Positions 1 through 8,606 of a DNA stretch of 64,000 bases are shown here, piece by piece. Positions within the stretch are counted from its first letter, which is position 1; each line of letters begins with the position of its first letter. The translations under genes were made by a program, and so were the position numbers. The notes below the pieces were generated by a model that was given only the letters and a program-made list of their open reading frames with translations, was not told the DNA's origin and ran no database searches. The stretch is from Ferrovibrio sp. GTDB lineage: Bacteria > Pseudomonadota > Alphaproteobacteria > Ferrovibrionales > Ferrovibrionaceae. The stretch covers positions 130,588 through 194,587 of the forward strand of contig NZ_JAGOLP010000004.1 in NCBI RefSeq assembly GCF_017994015.1, given 5' to 3'.

Positions 1-519
1 ATGCTGATCCATGGCGTGCGACCCGGCCCGCTGATCATGGTGGAGAGTCCGCAATTTGTTTACGACGTGGTGGCGATGATGCTGTTCGCCTCCATCGGCA
101 TCCTGTTCTACGGCCTGACTTTGACCAAGCTTTTGGTCAAAGTGCTGCTGGTGCCGCGTCCACTGATCATGCCGGTGATCTTTGTGCTCTGCGCGGTTGG
201 CTCCTATGCCATTGCGTCGCGGCCCTTCGACATCCTGGTGATGCTATGCTTCGGCGTGCTGGGCCTGGTGCTGCGCGGGCTGAATTATCCGATGGCGCCG
301 CTGGTGCTCGGCATTGTGCTGGGCGATCTGCTTGATAAGAGCCTGCGCCGCGGCCTCACGCTTTCGGATGGCGATTTGACGCCGTTTTTCGCCCGGCCGA
401 TCTCGCTGGTGCTGTTCCTGCTGGTGGCGCTCACCGTGCTGATGAATGTGCCAGTAGCACGCCGCGCCATGGGCCAGGGCATGAACCTGTTGTTGAAGCC
501 GCTGCGGCGCGGTGCGTGA
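1..519 (+). CDS. TctA-family tripartite tricarboxylate transporter permease, C-terminal part
   Basis: This is the last ~172 residues of the large membrane subunit of a tripartite tricarboxylate transporter, which imports carboxylates delivered by a periplasmic TctC-type binding protein. The frame is open at base 1, so the ATG there is an internal Met and the real start lies upstream; the family is usually about 500 residues. The HGVRPGPL motif near residue 4 is a conserved TctA element. Hydrophobic segments follow at about residues 22-50, 55-72, 75-110 and 128-150, and the protein ends in a short basic tail. It sits 76 bases upstream of a catabolic operon on the same strand, so it may import that operon's substrate; this is inferred from position only. 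Confidence 0.85.
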   Translation: MLIHGVRPGPLIMVESPQFVYDVVAMMLFASIGILFYGLTLTKLLVKVLLVPRPLIMPVIFVLCAVGSYAIASRPFDILVMLCFGVLGLVLRGLNYPMAPLVLGIVLGDLLDKSLRRGLTLSDGDLTPFFARPISLVLFLLVALTVLMNVPVARRAMGQGMNLLLKPLRRGA

Positions 520-535
520 AGCAATGAATCCGGGA

Positions 536-582
536 TTGACGCAGCCGGTTGCCTGCGGCTATAAGTAACCAGATAGTTACTT
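536..582 (+). promoter_or_regulatory. Sigma-70 type promoter with overlapping operator for the sugar catabolic operon
   Basis: A -35 element TTGACG (536-541) and a -10 element TATAAG (560-565) are separated by 18 bases. An inverted repeat with arms AAGTAAC (563-569) and GTTACTT (576-582) and a 6-base spacer covers the end of the -10 and the expected start of transcription. This geometry fits repression by a dimeric regulator. No regulator gene is visible nearby, so its family is unknown. The first start codon (GTG 596) follows 13 bases after the repeat. Confidence 0.6.
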
Positions 583-595
583 CCCTACAGGAAGC

Positions 596-1426
596 GTGAC
601 AAACCGCATGCGCATCAGCCTCTGCAACGAAGTGCTCAATCCGCTGCCGCTGGCCGAGCAATGCGCGCTGGCGGCCGAGCTGGGTTATGACGGGCTGGAG
701 ATTGCGCCGTTCACGCTGGCAGAAAACCCGCTCGAACTGTCGCTCACGGCGCGGCGCGCCATCCGCCGTTTGGTCGAGGATGCCGGCCTCAAGGTCACTG
801 GCCTGCATTGGCTGCTGGTGGCGCCCAAGGGCCTGTCGCTCACCGATCCGGATGCGGCAGTGCGCAAGCGCACTATCGCGGCGATGCAGCAGCTTTGCGG
901 CCTGTGCCATGATCTGGGCGGTGCTTATCTGGTGCATGGTTCGCCCATGCAGCGCCGGTTGCCGGAAGATGATCCGCAGCGCGCGCGTGACTGGGCCATG
1001 GCCGGCTTTGCCGCAGCGGCCGAGGCGGCGGCGGCGCAAGGCGTGGTCTATTGCCTGGAACCGCTATCGCGCCATGAAACCAATTTCATCAATACCGTGG
1101 CGGAAGCGGCCGACCTGGTGCGCCAGATCAACAATCCGGCTTTCCGCACCATGATTGATTGCAGCGCCGCCGGCCTCACCGAAATGCAGGATGTGCCGGC
1201 GCTGATCGAGCAATGGCTGCCCAGCGGCCTGATCGGCCATGTGCAGGTGAACGATCCCAATCGCAAGGGGCCGGGCCAGGGCGAGATGGATTTTGCGCCG
1301 ATCCTGGCTGCCTTGGCGCAGCATGGCTATGCCGGCGATCTGGGCGTTGAGCCCTTTATCTATGAACCCGATGGCCCCGGCGCGGCGCGTTTTGCCATCC
1401 AGTATCTGCGGAAGCTGCTGCCATGA
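596..1426 (+). CDS. Sugar phosphate isomerase/epimerase family protein (xylose isomerase-like TIM barrel)
   Basis: This 276-residue protein has the AP-endonuclease-2/xylose isomerase-like barrel fold seen in sugar isomerases and epimerases. Putative metal-binding residues are E155 (CLEPLS), D188 (MIDCSA), H215 (GHVQVND) and E252 (GVEPF), the usual E-D-H-E set. The start is taken as GTG 596 because AGGA lies five bases upstream; ATG 608 is the alternative. It is the first gene of a tight operon and its stop overlaps the next start (ATGA). The partners suggest interconversion of a sugar or sugar acid. The substrate cannot be read from the sequence. Confidence 0.85.
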   Translation: MTNRMRISLCNEVLNPLPLAEQCALAAELGYDGLEIAPFTLAENPLELSLTARRAIRRLVEDAGLKVTGLHWLLVAPKGLSLTDPDAAVRKRTIAAMQQLCGLCHDLGGAYLVHGSPMQRRLPEDDPQRARDWAMAGFAAAAEAAAAQGVVYCLEPLSRHETNFINTVAEAADLVRQINNPAFRTMIDCSAAGLTEMQDVPALIEQWLPSGLIGHVQVNDPNRKGPGQGEMDFAPILAALAQHGYAGDLGVEPFIYEPDGPGAARFAIQYLRKLLP

Positions 1427-2859
1427 CCTTGCCGCTGTTTCGTATCCGCGAGATTGCGCTGTTTGAGCGCCCGGTGTGGCTGCGGCTGCCGTTCCGCTTC
1501 GGCGTGGTGACATTGCGCGAAGCACCGCAGGCTTTTGCGCGGCTGGTGATCGAGACGGCAGAAGGCCGCCTCGCCACCGGCATGGCAGCCGAATTGATGG
1601 TGCCGAAATGGTTCGACAAGAATCCGGCGCTCAGCAACGAACAGAATTTCGCCCAGTTGCGCCGCAGCCTCGGCCATGCCCTGGAGGCTTACCAGGATGG
1701 CGGCTTGCGCAGCGCCTTCGGCCATTCCGCCGCGCATCATGCCAATCTGCTGGCGGCAGGTGCCGCCGCCGGGCTGAACCCGCTGGTTGCCTCTTATGGC
1801 CCGGCTTTGCTTGATCGCGCCGTGATCGACGCCTTGTGCCGCCTGCTCGGCACCAGCTTCGGCGCCGCATTACGCAGCAATCTCTATGGCATTGAGGCGG
1901 GTGTGCTCACCCCCGATCTGGCCGGCTTTGATATTGCCGCCTTCCTGGCGCAGCTTTCGCCCTGCCGCCGCATCGCTGCGCGGCATACTGTCGGCATGCT
2001 CGATCCGCTGGCGGAAGCCGATTTACAGCCTGGCGAAAGGCTGAATGATGGTTTGCCGGAAAGCCTTGAGGGTGTGATAGCCGCTTATGGCTTGCGCTGG
2101 TTCAAGCTCAAGGTTGGCGGCGACATGGCGCAGGATCTGGCCCGGCTCAAGGCCATCGCGGCCGTGCTGGATCAGGGCGCCGCGCCTTATCGCGCCAGCC
2201 TGGATGGCAACGAGCAATATGATGATGAGGAAGGCATTGCCGGCTTATGGCGGGCGATGCGGGCCGAGCCGGCTCTGCGCCGGCTCTGTGCCTCGATCCA
2301 GTATATCGAGCAGCCGATCAAGCGTGCCTCGGCGCTGGAGCGCCCGGTGACGGCGCTGGCTGCCGAGATTGCGCTGATTGTGGATGAATCGGATGCTGAT
2401 TACGGCGTGTTTCCGCAGGCGCGCAGCCTGGGTTATGCCGGCATTTCGTCAAAAACCTGCAAGGGTGTGTATCGCGCCATCCTGAATGCTGCGCGTGCCA
2501 AGCATTGGGGCGAAGGCTGCTTCATCACCGGTGAAGATCTGACCTGCCAGGCCGGCCTGGCGGTGCAGCAGGATCTGGCGCTGGTGGCGATGCTTGGCCT
2601 CTACCATGTCGAGCGCAACGGACATCATTACGTCGATGGCTTCGGCGCCGCGCCGGCTGCCGAGCAGGCCGGCTTTGCCGCCGCCCATGCCGATCTTTAC
2701 GACAACAGCAGCGGCCGCCCGCGCCTGCGTATCGCCGCCGGCGATATCGCGCTGGGCAGCCTGCTGGATGCCACCGGCTTCGCGTCTGCCGCCGCGCCCG
2801 ATTGGGCCAGCCTGGCGCCGATGGATTTGAACGAACCCAACCAAGGAAACGTAGCATGA
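1423..2859 (+). CDS. Enolase superfamily (mandelate racemase/muconate lactonizing-like) protein
   Basis: This 478-residue protein resembles enolase-superfamily enzymes, which remove the proton next to a carboxylate and dehydrate, racemise or cycloisomerise acids. Visible elements are a KxK motif (K228-L-K230), putative metal ligands D261 (LDGNE), E296 (IEQP) and E322 (VDESD), and lysines K344 and K347 (SSKTCKG) near the opposite face of the site. It is longer than the typical ~380 residues, mainly in the N-terminal capping region. It overlaps both neighbours by four bases (ATGA), so translation is probably coupled. Acid-sugar dehydratase is a reasonable guess given the TIM-barrel isomerases and MocA oxidoreductase beside it, but the reaction is unknown. 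Confidence 0.8.
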   Translation: MTLPLFRIREIALFERPVWLRLPFRFGVVTLREAPQAFARLVIETAEGRLATGMAAELMVPKWFDKNPALSNEQNFAQLRRSLGHALEAYQDGGLRSAFGHSAAHHANLLAAGAAAGLNPLVASYGPALLDRAVIDALCRLLGTSFGAALRSNLYGIEAGVLTPDLAGFDIAAFLAQLSPCRRIAARHTVGMLDPLAEADLQPGERLNDGLPESLEGVIAAYGLRWFKLKVGGDMAQDLARLKAIAAVLDQGAAPYRASLDGNEQYDDEEGIAGLWRAMRAEPALRRLCASIQYIEQPIKRASALERPVTALAAEIALIVDESDADYGVFPQARSLGYAGISSKTCKGVYRAILNAARAKHWGEGCFITGEDLTCQAGLAVQQDLALVAMLGLYHVERNGHHYVDGFGAAPAAEQAGFAAAHADLYDNSSGRPRLRIAAGDIALGSLLDATGFASAAAPDWASLAPMDLNEPNQGNVA

Positions 2860-4010
2860 GCAAGGAAATCCGCCTCGGCATCATCATGAACGGCGTCACC
2901 GGGCGCATGGGCATGAACCAGCATCTGATCCGGTCGATCTGTGCCATCCGCAAGGATGGCGGCGTGGTGCTGAAGGATGGCCGCCGTGTGATGCCTGATC
3001 CGATCCTGGTCGGCCGTAATCTCGACAAGGTGGCGAAGCTGGCCAAGACCTATGGCATCGACCGCTATACCGACGATCTGGATGCGGCGCTGAAAAACAA
3101 GGACGACACATTGTTTTTCGATGCGGCCACCACCCAGGCGCGCGCCGGCTTGCTGAAGCAGGCGATGGCGGCGGGCAAGGATGTGTATTGCGAAAAGCCG
3201 ACCGCCGAAACGCTGGATGTGGCGCTTGATCTGGTGGCGGCGGCGAAGCAATACGGCATCAAGCATGGCGTGGTGCAGGATAAGCTGTTCCTGCCCGGCT
3301 TGCAGAAGATCAAGATGCTGATCGATAGCGGCTTCTTCGGCCAGATTCTCTCGGTGCGCGGCGAATTCGGCTATTGGGTGTTTGAAGGCGACTGGCAGCC
3401 GGCGCAGCGCCCGAGCTGGAATTATCGCTACAAGGATGGCGGCGGCATCATCCTGGATATGCTGTGCCACTGGCGCTATGTGCTGGATAACCTGTTCGGC
3501 GAGGTCAAGAGCGTGTCCTGCCTTGGCGCCACCCATATCCCGCAGCGTTGGGACGAAAACGGCCAGGCTTATGCCGCCGATGCCGATGATGCCGCCTATG
3601 CCACGTTCGAGCTGGCCGGCGGTGTGATCGCGCAGATCAATTCCTCCTGGGTGACACGCGTGCGGCGCGACGACCTAGTGACATTCCATGTTGACGGCAA
3701 ACTTGGTTCGGCGGTGGCGGGCCTCAGCAAATGCTATATCCAGCCGCGCAGTGCCACGCCGAAGCCGGTGTGGAATCCGGATGTGCCGCAGACCATCAAT
3801 TTTTATGAAACCTGGCAGGAAGTGCCGGATAATCAGGTGCAGGTGAACGGCTTCCGCGCCCAGTGGGAAATGTTCATCCGCCATCTGGTGGATAACGAGC
3901 CGTTCAAATGGACCCTGCTTGAAGGCGCCAAGGGCGTGCAGCTTGCCGAAGCCGGCCTCAAGAGCTGGAAGGAACGGCGCTGGATCGACCTGCCGGAACT
4001 GAAGGCATAA
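2856..4010 (+). CDS. Gfo/Idh/MocA family NAD(P)-dependent oxidoreductase
   Basis: This is a 384-residue oxidoreductase with an N-terminal Rossmann domain (LGIIMNGVTGRMG, residues 6-18) and the family motif CEKPTA, whose lysine is normally catalytic. The C-terminal half is the usual alpha/beta domain with a GGGIILDMLCHW stretch. ATG 2856 is preferred over an upstream in-frame start because AAGGAAAC precedes it and it overlaps the preceding stop as ATGA. Enzymes of this family oxidise or reduce hydroxyls on sugars, inositols and sugar acids. Here it lies in the middle of the operon and probably acts on the same substrate as its neighbours. Confidence 0.85.
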   Translation: MSKEIRLGIIMNGVTGRMGMNQHLIRSICAIRKDGGVVLKDGRRVMPDPILVGRNLDKVAKLAKTYGIDRYTDDLDAALKNKDDTLFFDAATTQARAGLLKQAMAAGKDVYCEKPTAETLDVALDLVAAAKQYGIKHGVVQDKLFLPGLQKIKMLIDSGFFGQILSVRGEFGYWVFEGDWQPAQRPSWNYRYKDGGGIILDMLCHWRYVLDNLFGEVKSVSCLGATHIPQRWDENGQAYAADADDAAYATFELAGGVIAQINSSWVTRVRRDDLVTFHVDGKLGSAVAGLSKCYIQPRSATPKPVWNPDVPQTINFYETWQEVPDNQVQVNGFRAQWEMFIRHLVDNEPFKWTLLEGAKGVQLAEAGLKSWKERRWIDLPELKA

Positions 4011-4012
4011 GC

Positions 4013-5176
4013 ATGACCACACTCAATCTGCCCATCGCCGCCGGCAAGCTGGCGCCGTATACGCTGCAACAGCCAAAGGCCTTTCCGCTGGCGCAGCCGC
4101 CGTTCAGCCGCATTGCCTTTGCAGCCGCCCATGTGGTGGCCGATCCGCTGGCCGATCACGATCCCTGGCTCACCCCGGCGGTGGATTGGGAACGCACCAT
4201 CGCCTTCCGGCGCCATCTCTGGAGCCTCGGCTTCGGCGTGGCCGAGGCGATGGACACGGCGCAGCGCGGCATGGGCCTGGATTGGCGCGATGCGCTGGAA
4301 CTGGTGCGCCGTTCGCTCGATGCAGCCAAGGATGTGCCGGGTGCCGTGGTGGCCTCGGGTGCCGGCACCGATCATCTGGTGCCAGGGCCGGATGTGGGCA
4401 TCGATCAGGTGATCCGCGCTTATGAAGAGCAGATTGAAGCGATTGAAAAGCTGGGCGGCCGCATCATCCTGATGGCCAGCCGGGCGCTGGCTGCCTGCGC
4501 CAAATCGCCGGATGATTATATCAAGGTGTATGGCCGCATTCTGAGCCAGGTGAAGCAGCCGGTGGTGATGCATTGGCTGGGAGAAATGTTCGATCCCGCC
4601 CTGGCCGGCTATTGGGGCCATGCCGATCATATGCAGGCGATGGATACCTGCCTGGATGTGATAACCGCCAATGCCGCCAAGGTGGATGGCATCAAGATTT
4701 CCCTGCTCGACAAGGACAAGGAAATCACCATGCGCCGCAAGCTGCCGCAGGCAGTGCGTATGTATACCGGCGACGACTTCAACTATGCCGAACTGATCGC
4801 CGGCGATGCGCAAGGGTATTCCGATGCGCTGCTCGGGATTTTTGATGCCATTGCCCCGGCTGCATCCGCGGCGCTTGGTGCGCTGACGCGCGGCGACGAG
4901 CAAACCTTCCACGCCATCCTGGCGCCCACCGTGCCGCTGTCGCGCCATATCTTCAAGGCGCCGACCCGGTTCTATAAAACCGGCGTGGTGTTCATGGCCT
5001 ATCTCAATGGCCACCAGGATCATTTTGTCATGGTTGGCGGCCAGCAGAGCACCCGTTCGGCGCTGCATCTGGCAGAACTGTTCCGCCTGGCCGATGCTGC
5101 CGGCCTGCTCAGCGATCCCGAGCGTGCGGCGCAGCGCATGCGCATGGTGCTGGCGGCACAGGGGATCGCGGCATGA
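4013..5176 (+). CDS. DUF993 family dihydrodipicolinate synthase-like protein
   Basis: The 387-residue product matches DUF993, a group related to the DHDPS/N-acetylneuraminate lyase (class I aldolase) superfamily. Supporting stretches include AYEEQIEAIEKLGGR, VVMHWLGEMFDP, KVDGIKISLLDKDKE and MYTGDDFNYAEL. The lysine in GIKISLLD is a candidate Schiff-base lysine, by analogy with aldolases. The gene begins two bases after the oxidoreductase stop, and its end overlaps the next start (ATGA). In this operon a retro-aldol cleavage near the end of the pathway is the natural guess. I know of no defined reaction for the family. Confidence 0.8.
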   Translation: MTTLNLPIAAGKLAPYTLQQPKAFPLAQPPFSRIAFAAAHVVADPLADHDPWLTPAVDWERTIAFRRHLWSLGFGVAEAMDTAQRGMGLDWRDALELVRRSLDAAKDVPGAVVASGAGTDHLVPGPDVGIDQVIRAYEEQIEAIEKLGGRIILMASRALAACAKSPDDYIKVYGRILSQVKQPVVMHWLGEMFDPALAGYWGHADHMQAMDTCLDVITANAAKVDGIKISLLDKDKEITMRRKLPQAVRMYTGDDFNYAELIAGDAQGYSDALLGIFDAIAPAASAALGALTRGDEQTFHAILAPTVPLSRHIFKAPTRFYKTGVVFMAYLNGHQDHFVMVGGQQSTRSALHLAELFRLADAAGLLSDPERAAQRMRMVLAAQGIAA

Positions 5177-6009
5177 GCAAGCCCGGCCCGTTATCGCTCA
5201 ACACCATCACGGTGCGTGAGCAATGGTCGTTGCAGCAATGTATCGAGGGCTGCGCGCGGCATGGCATCACCGGCATCTCGCCCTGGCGCGACAAACTGGC
5301 GGAATATGGCGTGCAGAATGCCGCCAAACATATCCGCGAGGTTGGCCTGACGGTGACCGGCCTGTGCCGGGGCGGCATGTTTCCGGCCGCCGATGCTGCG
5401 GGCCGGCAGCGCGCCATTGAGGATAACCAACGCGCCATCGATGATGCGGCAGCGCTTGGCGCACAATGCCTGGTGCTGGTGGTGGGCGGCTTGCCGCCTA
5501 GCTCGAAAGATTTGGCCGGCGCCCATGCCCAGGTGCAGGATGGCATCGCGGCGATCCTGCCTTATGCCCGTGCTGCCGGGGTGCCATTGGCCATTGAGCC
5601 GCTGCATCCGATGTTCGCCGCTGACCGCGCCTGCGTGAATACGCTGGGCCATGCGCTGGATATCTGCGATGCGCTGGGCGGTGGCGCGGCCGACCGCTCG
5701 CTCGGCTTGGCGCTGGATGTCTACCATGTCTGGTGGGATCCGCAGCTTTCGGCGCAGATCAAACGCGCCGGCCGCCGCATCCTGGCTTTCCATGTCTGCG
5801 ACTGGCTGGTGCCGACCACCGATCTGCTGCTGGATCGCGGCATGATGGGCGATGGCGTGATCGATATTCCGGGTATCCGCGCCGAGGTCGAGGCGCAGGG
5901 CTATGACGGCTTCTGCGAAGTCGAGATCATGTCGGCCAATAATTGGTGGCGGCGCGATGCGGATGACGTGCTGCGCACCTGCATCGAACGGCATAAATCC
6001 GCGGTCTGA
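5173..6009 (+). CDS. Sugar phosphate isomerase/epimerase family protein, second copy in operon
   Basis: A second 278-residue xylose isomerase-like TIM barrel, clearly different from the protein at 596-1426. Putative metal residues are E142 (AIEPLHP), D182 (LDVYHVWWD), H207 (FHVCDW) and E251 (EVEIMS). The DVYHVWWD and FHVCDW motifs are common in hydroxypyruvate isomerase or tagatose epimerase-like members. The start overlaps the DUF993 stop (ATGA), making it the last gene of the operon. The next gene is convergent, three bases away, with no clear hairpin terminator between them. Two isomerase-type proteins in one operon suggest two epimerisation steps or a dehydratase-type role for one of them. 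Confidence 0.85.
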   Translation: MSKPGPLSLNTITVREQWSLQQCIEGCARHGITGISPWRDKLAEYGVQNAAKHIREVGLTVTGLCRGGMFPAADAAGRQRAIEDNQRAIDDAAALGAQCLVLVVGGLPPSSKDLAGAHAQVQDGIAAILPYARAAGVPLAIEPLHPMFAADRACVNTLGHALDICDALGGGAADRSLGLALDVYHVWWDPQLSAQIKRAGRRILAFHVCDWLVPTTDLLLDRGMMGDGVIDIPGIRAEVEAQGYDGFCEVEIMSANNWWRRDADDVLRTCIERHKSAV

Positions 6010-6012
6010 CGC

Positions 6013-6747
6013 TCAGATCACATAACGCCCGGCATGGCGCTGCACCACATTGGCAAGGTCGCCTTCATCGGTGATGCGGCCCTGTTCCAGCACAATGGCG
6101 CGATCACAGAACCGCGCCAGCAGGCCGGCGGCACGCTCCACCATCAACACGGCGCCATTGCTCGGCGGTCCCTGGCGCAGATGCTGCGCCAGGCGGTCAA
6201 GGAATTCCGGCCCTGCATGTTCCAGCACTTCATCAAACAACAGGGTTTCGGCTTCCAGCGCGGCGGCAATGCCGGTGCCGAGCCGCAGCCGCTGGCCCGG
6301 ACCGAGCAGCTTGAGCGGGGTGTCGGCGGCGAGGTCGTCCAGTTCACCAAATGCCATGGCGCTATCGGCGCGGCGGCGGCTTTCCTTGAAGTCATGACCG
6401 GCCAGCAGGCCATGGCCCACGGCGGTGTTGTAGGCGGATAAATCCGGATCGAGGCCAAGGCCGACATTCAGCACGGCAAAGGCGCGGCCGGCGCGGGAAA
6501 TGCGGCCCTGATTGGGTTGCAGCAGGCCGGCGGCGGCACGTAGCAATGTGGTCTTGCCCGAGGCATTGCCGCCCAGCAAAGCGGTGCGCGACCCACGGCC
6601 CAGGGCCAGGCTGACATCATTCAGCGCCGTGACGCGGTGAATTCTGCCCTGCGGCCCGAGCAGGTTGCGTTTCAGCGAGCGTTCCGAGGCGAAGAAGATC
6701 GGAAAGTCGATGCTGACATGGTCAAAGCTGAGGGCTGCTGCCGTCAT
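6013..6747 (-). CDS. ABC transporter ATP-binding protein, polysaccharide-export (KpsT/Wzt) type, with atypical motifs
   Basis: This 244-residue ATPase resembles the KpsT/Wzt group that powers polysaccharide or teichoic-acid exporters. Walker A is intact (GGNASGKTT, about residues 59-67) and Walker B reads TLLFDE. The signature region is LGPGQRLRLG where the group usually has SSGMxxRL, so the key serine is missing. The switch region reads LMVERAAG where VSHD is expected, so the H-loop histidine is absent. ATG 6747 is preferred; it begins two bases after the permease stop. Changes at both the signature and the switch suggest altered or weak ATPase cycling. The substrate is unknown. Confidence 0.8.
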   Translation of the reverse strand: MTAAALSFDHVSIDFPIFFASERSLKRNLLGPQGRIHRVTALNDVSLALGRGSRTALLGGNASGKTTLLRAAAGLLQPNQGRISRAGRAFAVLNVGLGLDPDLSAYNTAVGHGLLAGHDFKESRRRADSAMAFGELDDLAADTPLKLLGPGQRLRLGTGIAAALEAETLLFDEVLEHAGPEFLDRLAQHLRQGPPSNGAVLMVERAAGLLARFCDRAIVLEQGRITDEGDLANVVQRHAGRYVI

Positions 6748-6749
6748 GG

Positions 6750-7574
6750 TCAGGTCCAGTAGGGCAGGCGCCAGCGCAGGCGATGATAGAGCAGGGTGGT
6801 GACGCTGCCGCCCAGCACCAGCAGCAGCGCGCAGCATAGCCAGGTCAGCGGCGCCACTTCCTGGCCGAGCAGCGGGCGGCGGACCAGTTCAACAAACTGG
6901 AAAAGCGGATTGATCTCGGCCAGCCAGACAAAGCGGCTGAGAAAATAGGCCGGCCACAAAACCGGTGTGAGAAAAAACGCCAGATGCACGGTCCAGGCAA
7001 CAAGCTGCGGCATGTCGCGGAAGCGGGCGCAGAGCATGCCCAGCAAGAGGGAAATCCAGGCCGTGTTGGCGATCAGCAACAGGCTGCCAAGCAGCAGCGG
7101 CAGCGGCGCCAGGCTGACGGTTTCAAGCAGGAAGATCTGAGCCAGCACAGCCAGGGCGATATTCTGCGCCATGATCAGCATGTGGCGCAGCAGCATGCGC
7201 AGCATGATGGCGGGCAGCGGCAGGGCGGCATGGCGCAGTTGTGCCATATATTGCCAGGTCTGGCCGGCCGCCTGATGCAGCATGCCGGCAAGCAGCGCCC
7301 AGGGGATCATGCCGGCCACCAGATAGGGGACATACTGGTCGTAATCCGGCAGCAATTGGCGCAGCACGGTGCCGAACAGCGTGCCCATCGCAGCCGTCGC
7401 CAGCGCCAGGCCCAGGCTGGCCCAGAGCGTGCCCAGTCCGGTGCGGCGAAAACTGGCAGCAATATCCACGCCCGCCGTGAAGACGGCGAAGCGCAGATTG
7501 GCCAGCAGGCCGGCAGTATAGGTGTTCTGGGCAAGGGTCATGTTCGGCGAGATATAGCCGGCATTTGCGCTCAT
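6750..7574 (-). CDS. ABC-2 type transporter permease (polysaccharide export type)
   Basis: This polytopic membrane protein of about 274 residues has the ABC-2 permease layout: a cytoplasmic N-terminus, about six hydrophobic segments and a conserved NPLFQFVELVRRPLLGQ loop before the last membrane segment. It forms a two-gene exporter with the ATPase directly downstream. The start is uncertain: ATG 7574 is chosen, ATG 7541 is possible, and the frame is open to 7640. The gene is divergent from ureD. The pair lies far from the polysaccharide locus at 32-55 kb, so its substrate cannot be assigned from context. Confidence 0.8.
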   Translation of the reverse strand: MSANAGYISPNMTLAQNTYTAGLLANLRFAVFTAGVDIAASFRRTGLGTLWASLGLALATAAMGTLFGTVLRQLLPDYDQYVPYLVAGMIPWALLAGMLHQAAGQTWQYMAQLRHAALPLPAIMLRMLLRHMLIMAQNIALAVLAQIFLLETVSLAPLPLLLGSLLLIANTAWISLLLGMLCARFRDMPQLVAWTVHLAFFLTPVLWPAYFLSRFVWLAEINPLFQFVELVRRPLLGQEVAPLTWLCCALLLVLGGSVTTLLYHRLRWRLPYWT

Positions 7575-7585
7575 TCCTAGTATTT

Positions 7586-7598
7586 CCCGAAATTCGGG
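7586..7598. promoter_or_regulatory. Small inverted repeat between the divergent permease and ureD genes
   Basis: CCCGAA and TTCGGG flank a single A in the short divergent gap upstream of both genes. The position suits an operator, but the site is short and lies in GC-rich DNA, so chance is possible. Confidence 0.25.
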
Positions 7599-7640
7599 CT
7601 GGCGCTTCCGTATGGTCGGGAATCCGTCTAATCCTGCCAT

Positions 7641-8534
7641 ATGATGTCTGAATCAGGGCTTAAGGAGCAGCGGCCCCGGCTGCAACGTGGCGATGGCGGC
7701 GTGACGGCATGCTTTGGCGCCGCGCTGCCGGGCATGAAAACCGGCGCCCGGCTGCTTGATCTCTACCAAAGTGATCCGGGGCGCGCCCTGTTGCCGCTGC
7801 CTGAGCCGGGCGAGCCGGCCAGCCTCGTGCTGGTCACCACCTCGGGTGGCCTGACCGGTGGCGACCGGCTGAAACTGAGTCTGACGCTGGAGCCGGGCGC
7901 CAAGCTGGCGGCCATGGCCCAGGCCGCCGAAAAGCTCTACCGCTCGGCTGCCGCCGATAACGAAACCGAAGTTATCCAGGAATTATCGGCTGCTTCCGGC
8001 GCCTGGCTGGAATGGCTGCCGCAGGAGACCATCCTGTTCAACGGCGCCCGGCTGGCCCGCCGCACCAGCATCAATCTTGATCCGGAGGCCGAAGCCCTGA
8101 TCGGCGACATGCTGGTTTATGGCCGTGTGGCGCGTGGCGAGCGGTTTGAGCAAGGCAGCTTGTTTGATCTGTGGGAATTGCGCCGCGCCGGTCGCCTGGT
8201 CTGGACCGAGCGCCAGGGTATAGACGGCGATATCGCCGCCTTGCTGGCCGCACCGGCGGGTTTTGACGGCGCGGTGGCCCAGGCCAGCCTGATTTTTGCC
8301 CGTCCCTGCTTTGCGACCGAAACCGGCTGCACCGAGATTTTGGCAGGCCTGCGCGCCATCCTGGAGCAACATTCCGGCCTGCGCGGCGGCGCCACGCGGC
8401 TGGATGGCTTTATCTTGCTGAGGCTGCTCGGGCGCGATCCGCTGTTGTTGCGCCGCGCCTTTGCCGAAGTCTGGCGCTATTGCCGGCATCAGGCCGGCTG
8501 GGCCGATACCATGCCCAGGCTGTGGCTCAGATAA
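7641..8534 (+). CDS. ureD: Urease accessory protein UreD
   Basis: UreD (297 residues) works with UreF and UreG to carbamylate the active-site lysine and insert nickel into apo-urease. Typical stretches are VLVTTSGGLTGGD, AAEKLYRSAA, WLPQETILFNGARL and GDMLVYGRVARGE. The frame has tandem ATG codons at 7641 and 7644. ureD stands at the head of the urea locus, separated from the other urease genes by the five urt genes. The 285-base gap after it holds the sigma-54 promoter of urtA, so ureD and urtA may be transcribed separately. Confidence 0.93.
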   Translation: MMSESGLKEQRPRLQRGDGGVTACFGAALPGMKTGARLLDLYQSDPGRALLPLPEPGEPASLVLVTTSGGLTGGDRLKLSLTLEPGAKLAAMAQAAEKLYRSAAADNETEVIQELSAASGAWLEWLPQETILFNGARLARRTSINLDPEAEALIGDMLVYGRVARGERFEQGSLFDLWELRRAGRLVWTERQGIDGDIAALLAAPAGFDGAVAQASLIFARPCFATETGCTEILAGLRAILEQHSGLRGGATRLDGFILLRLLGRDPLLLRRAFAEVWRYCRHQAGWADTMPRLWLR

Positions 8535-8606
8535 TCATTGCCTCAATTCCATACAGTTACATTTGTCTGTTTAAAATTTAATCAAATTTAGGCTTTGTGC
8601 CTAATT

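Noticed and set aside
3833..5068. 411-codon minus-strand frame opposite the DUF993 gene
   Set aside because: The His/Gln-rich composition is typical of antisense translation, while the plus strand matches DUF993 along its length.
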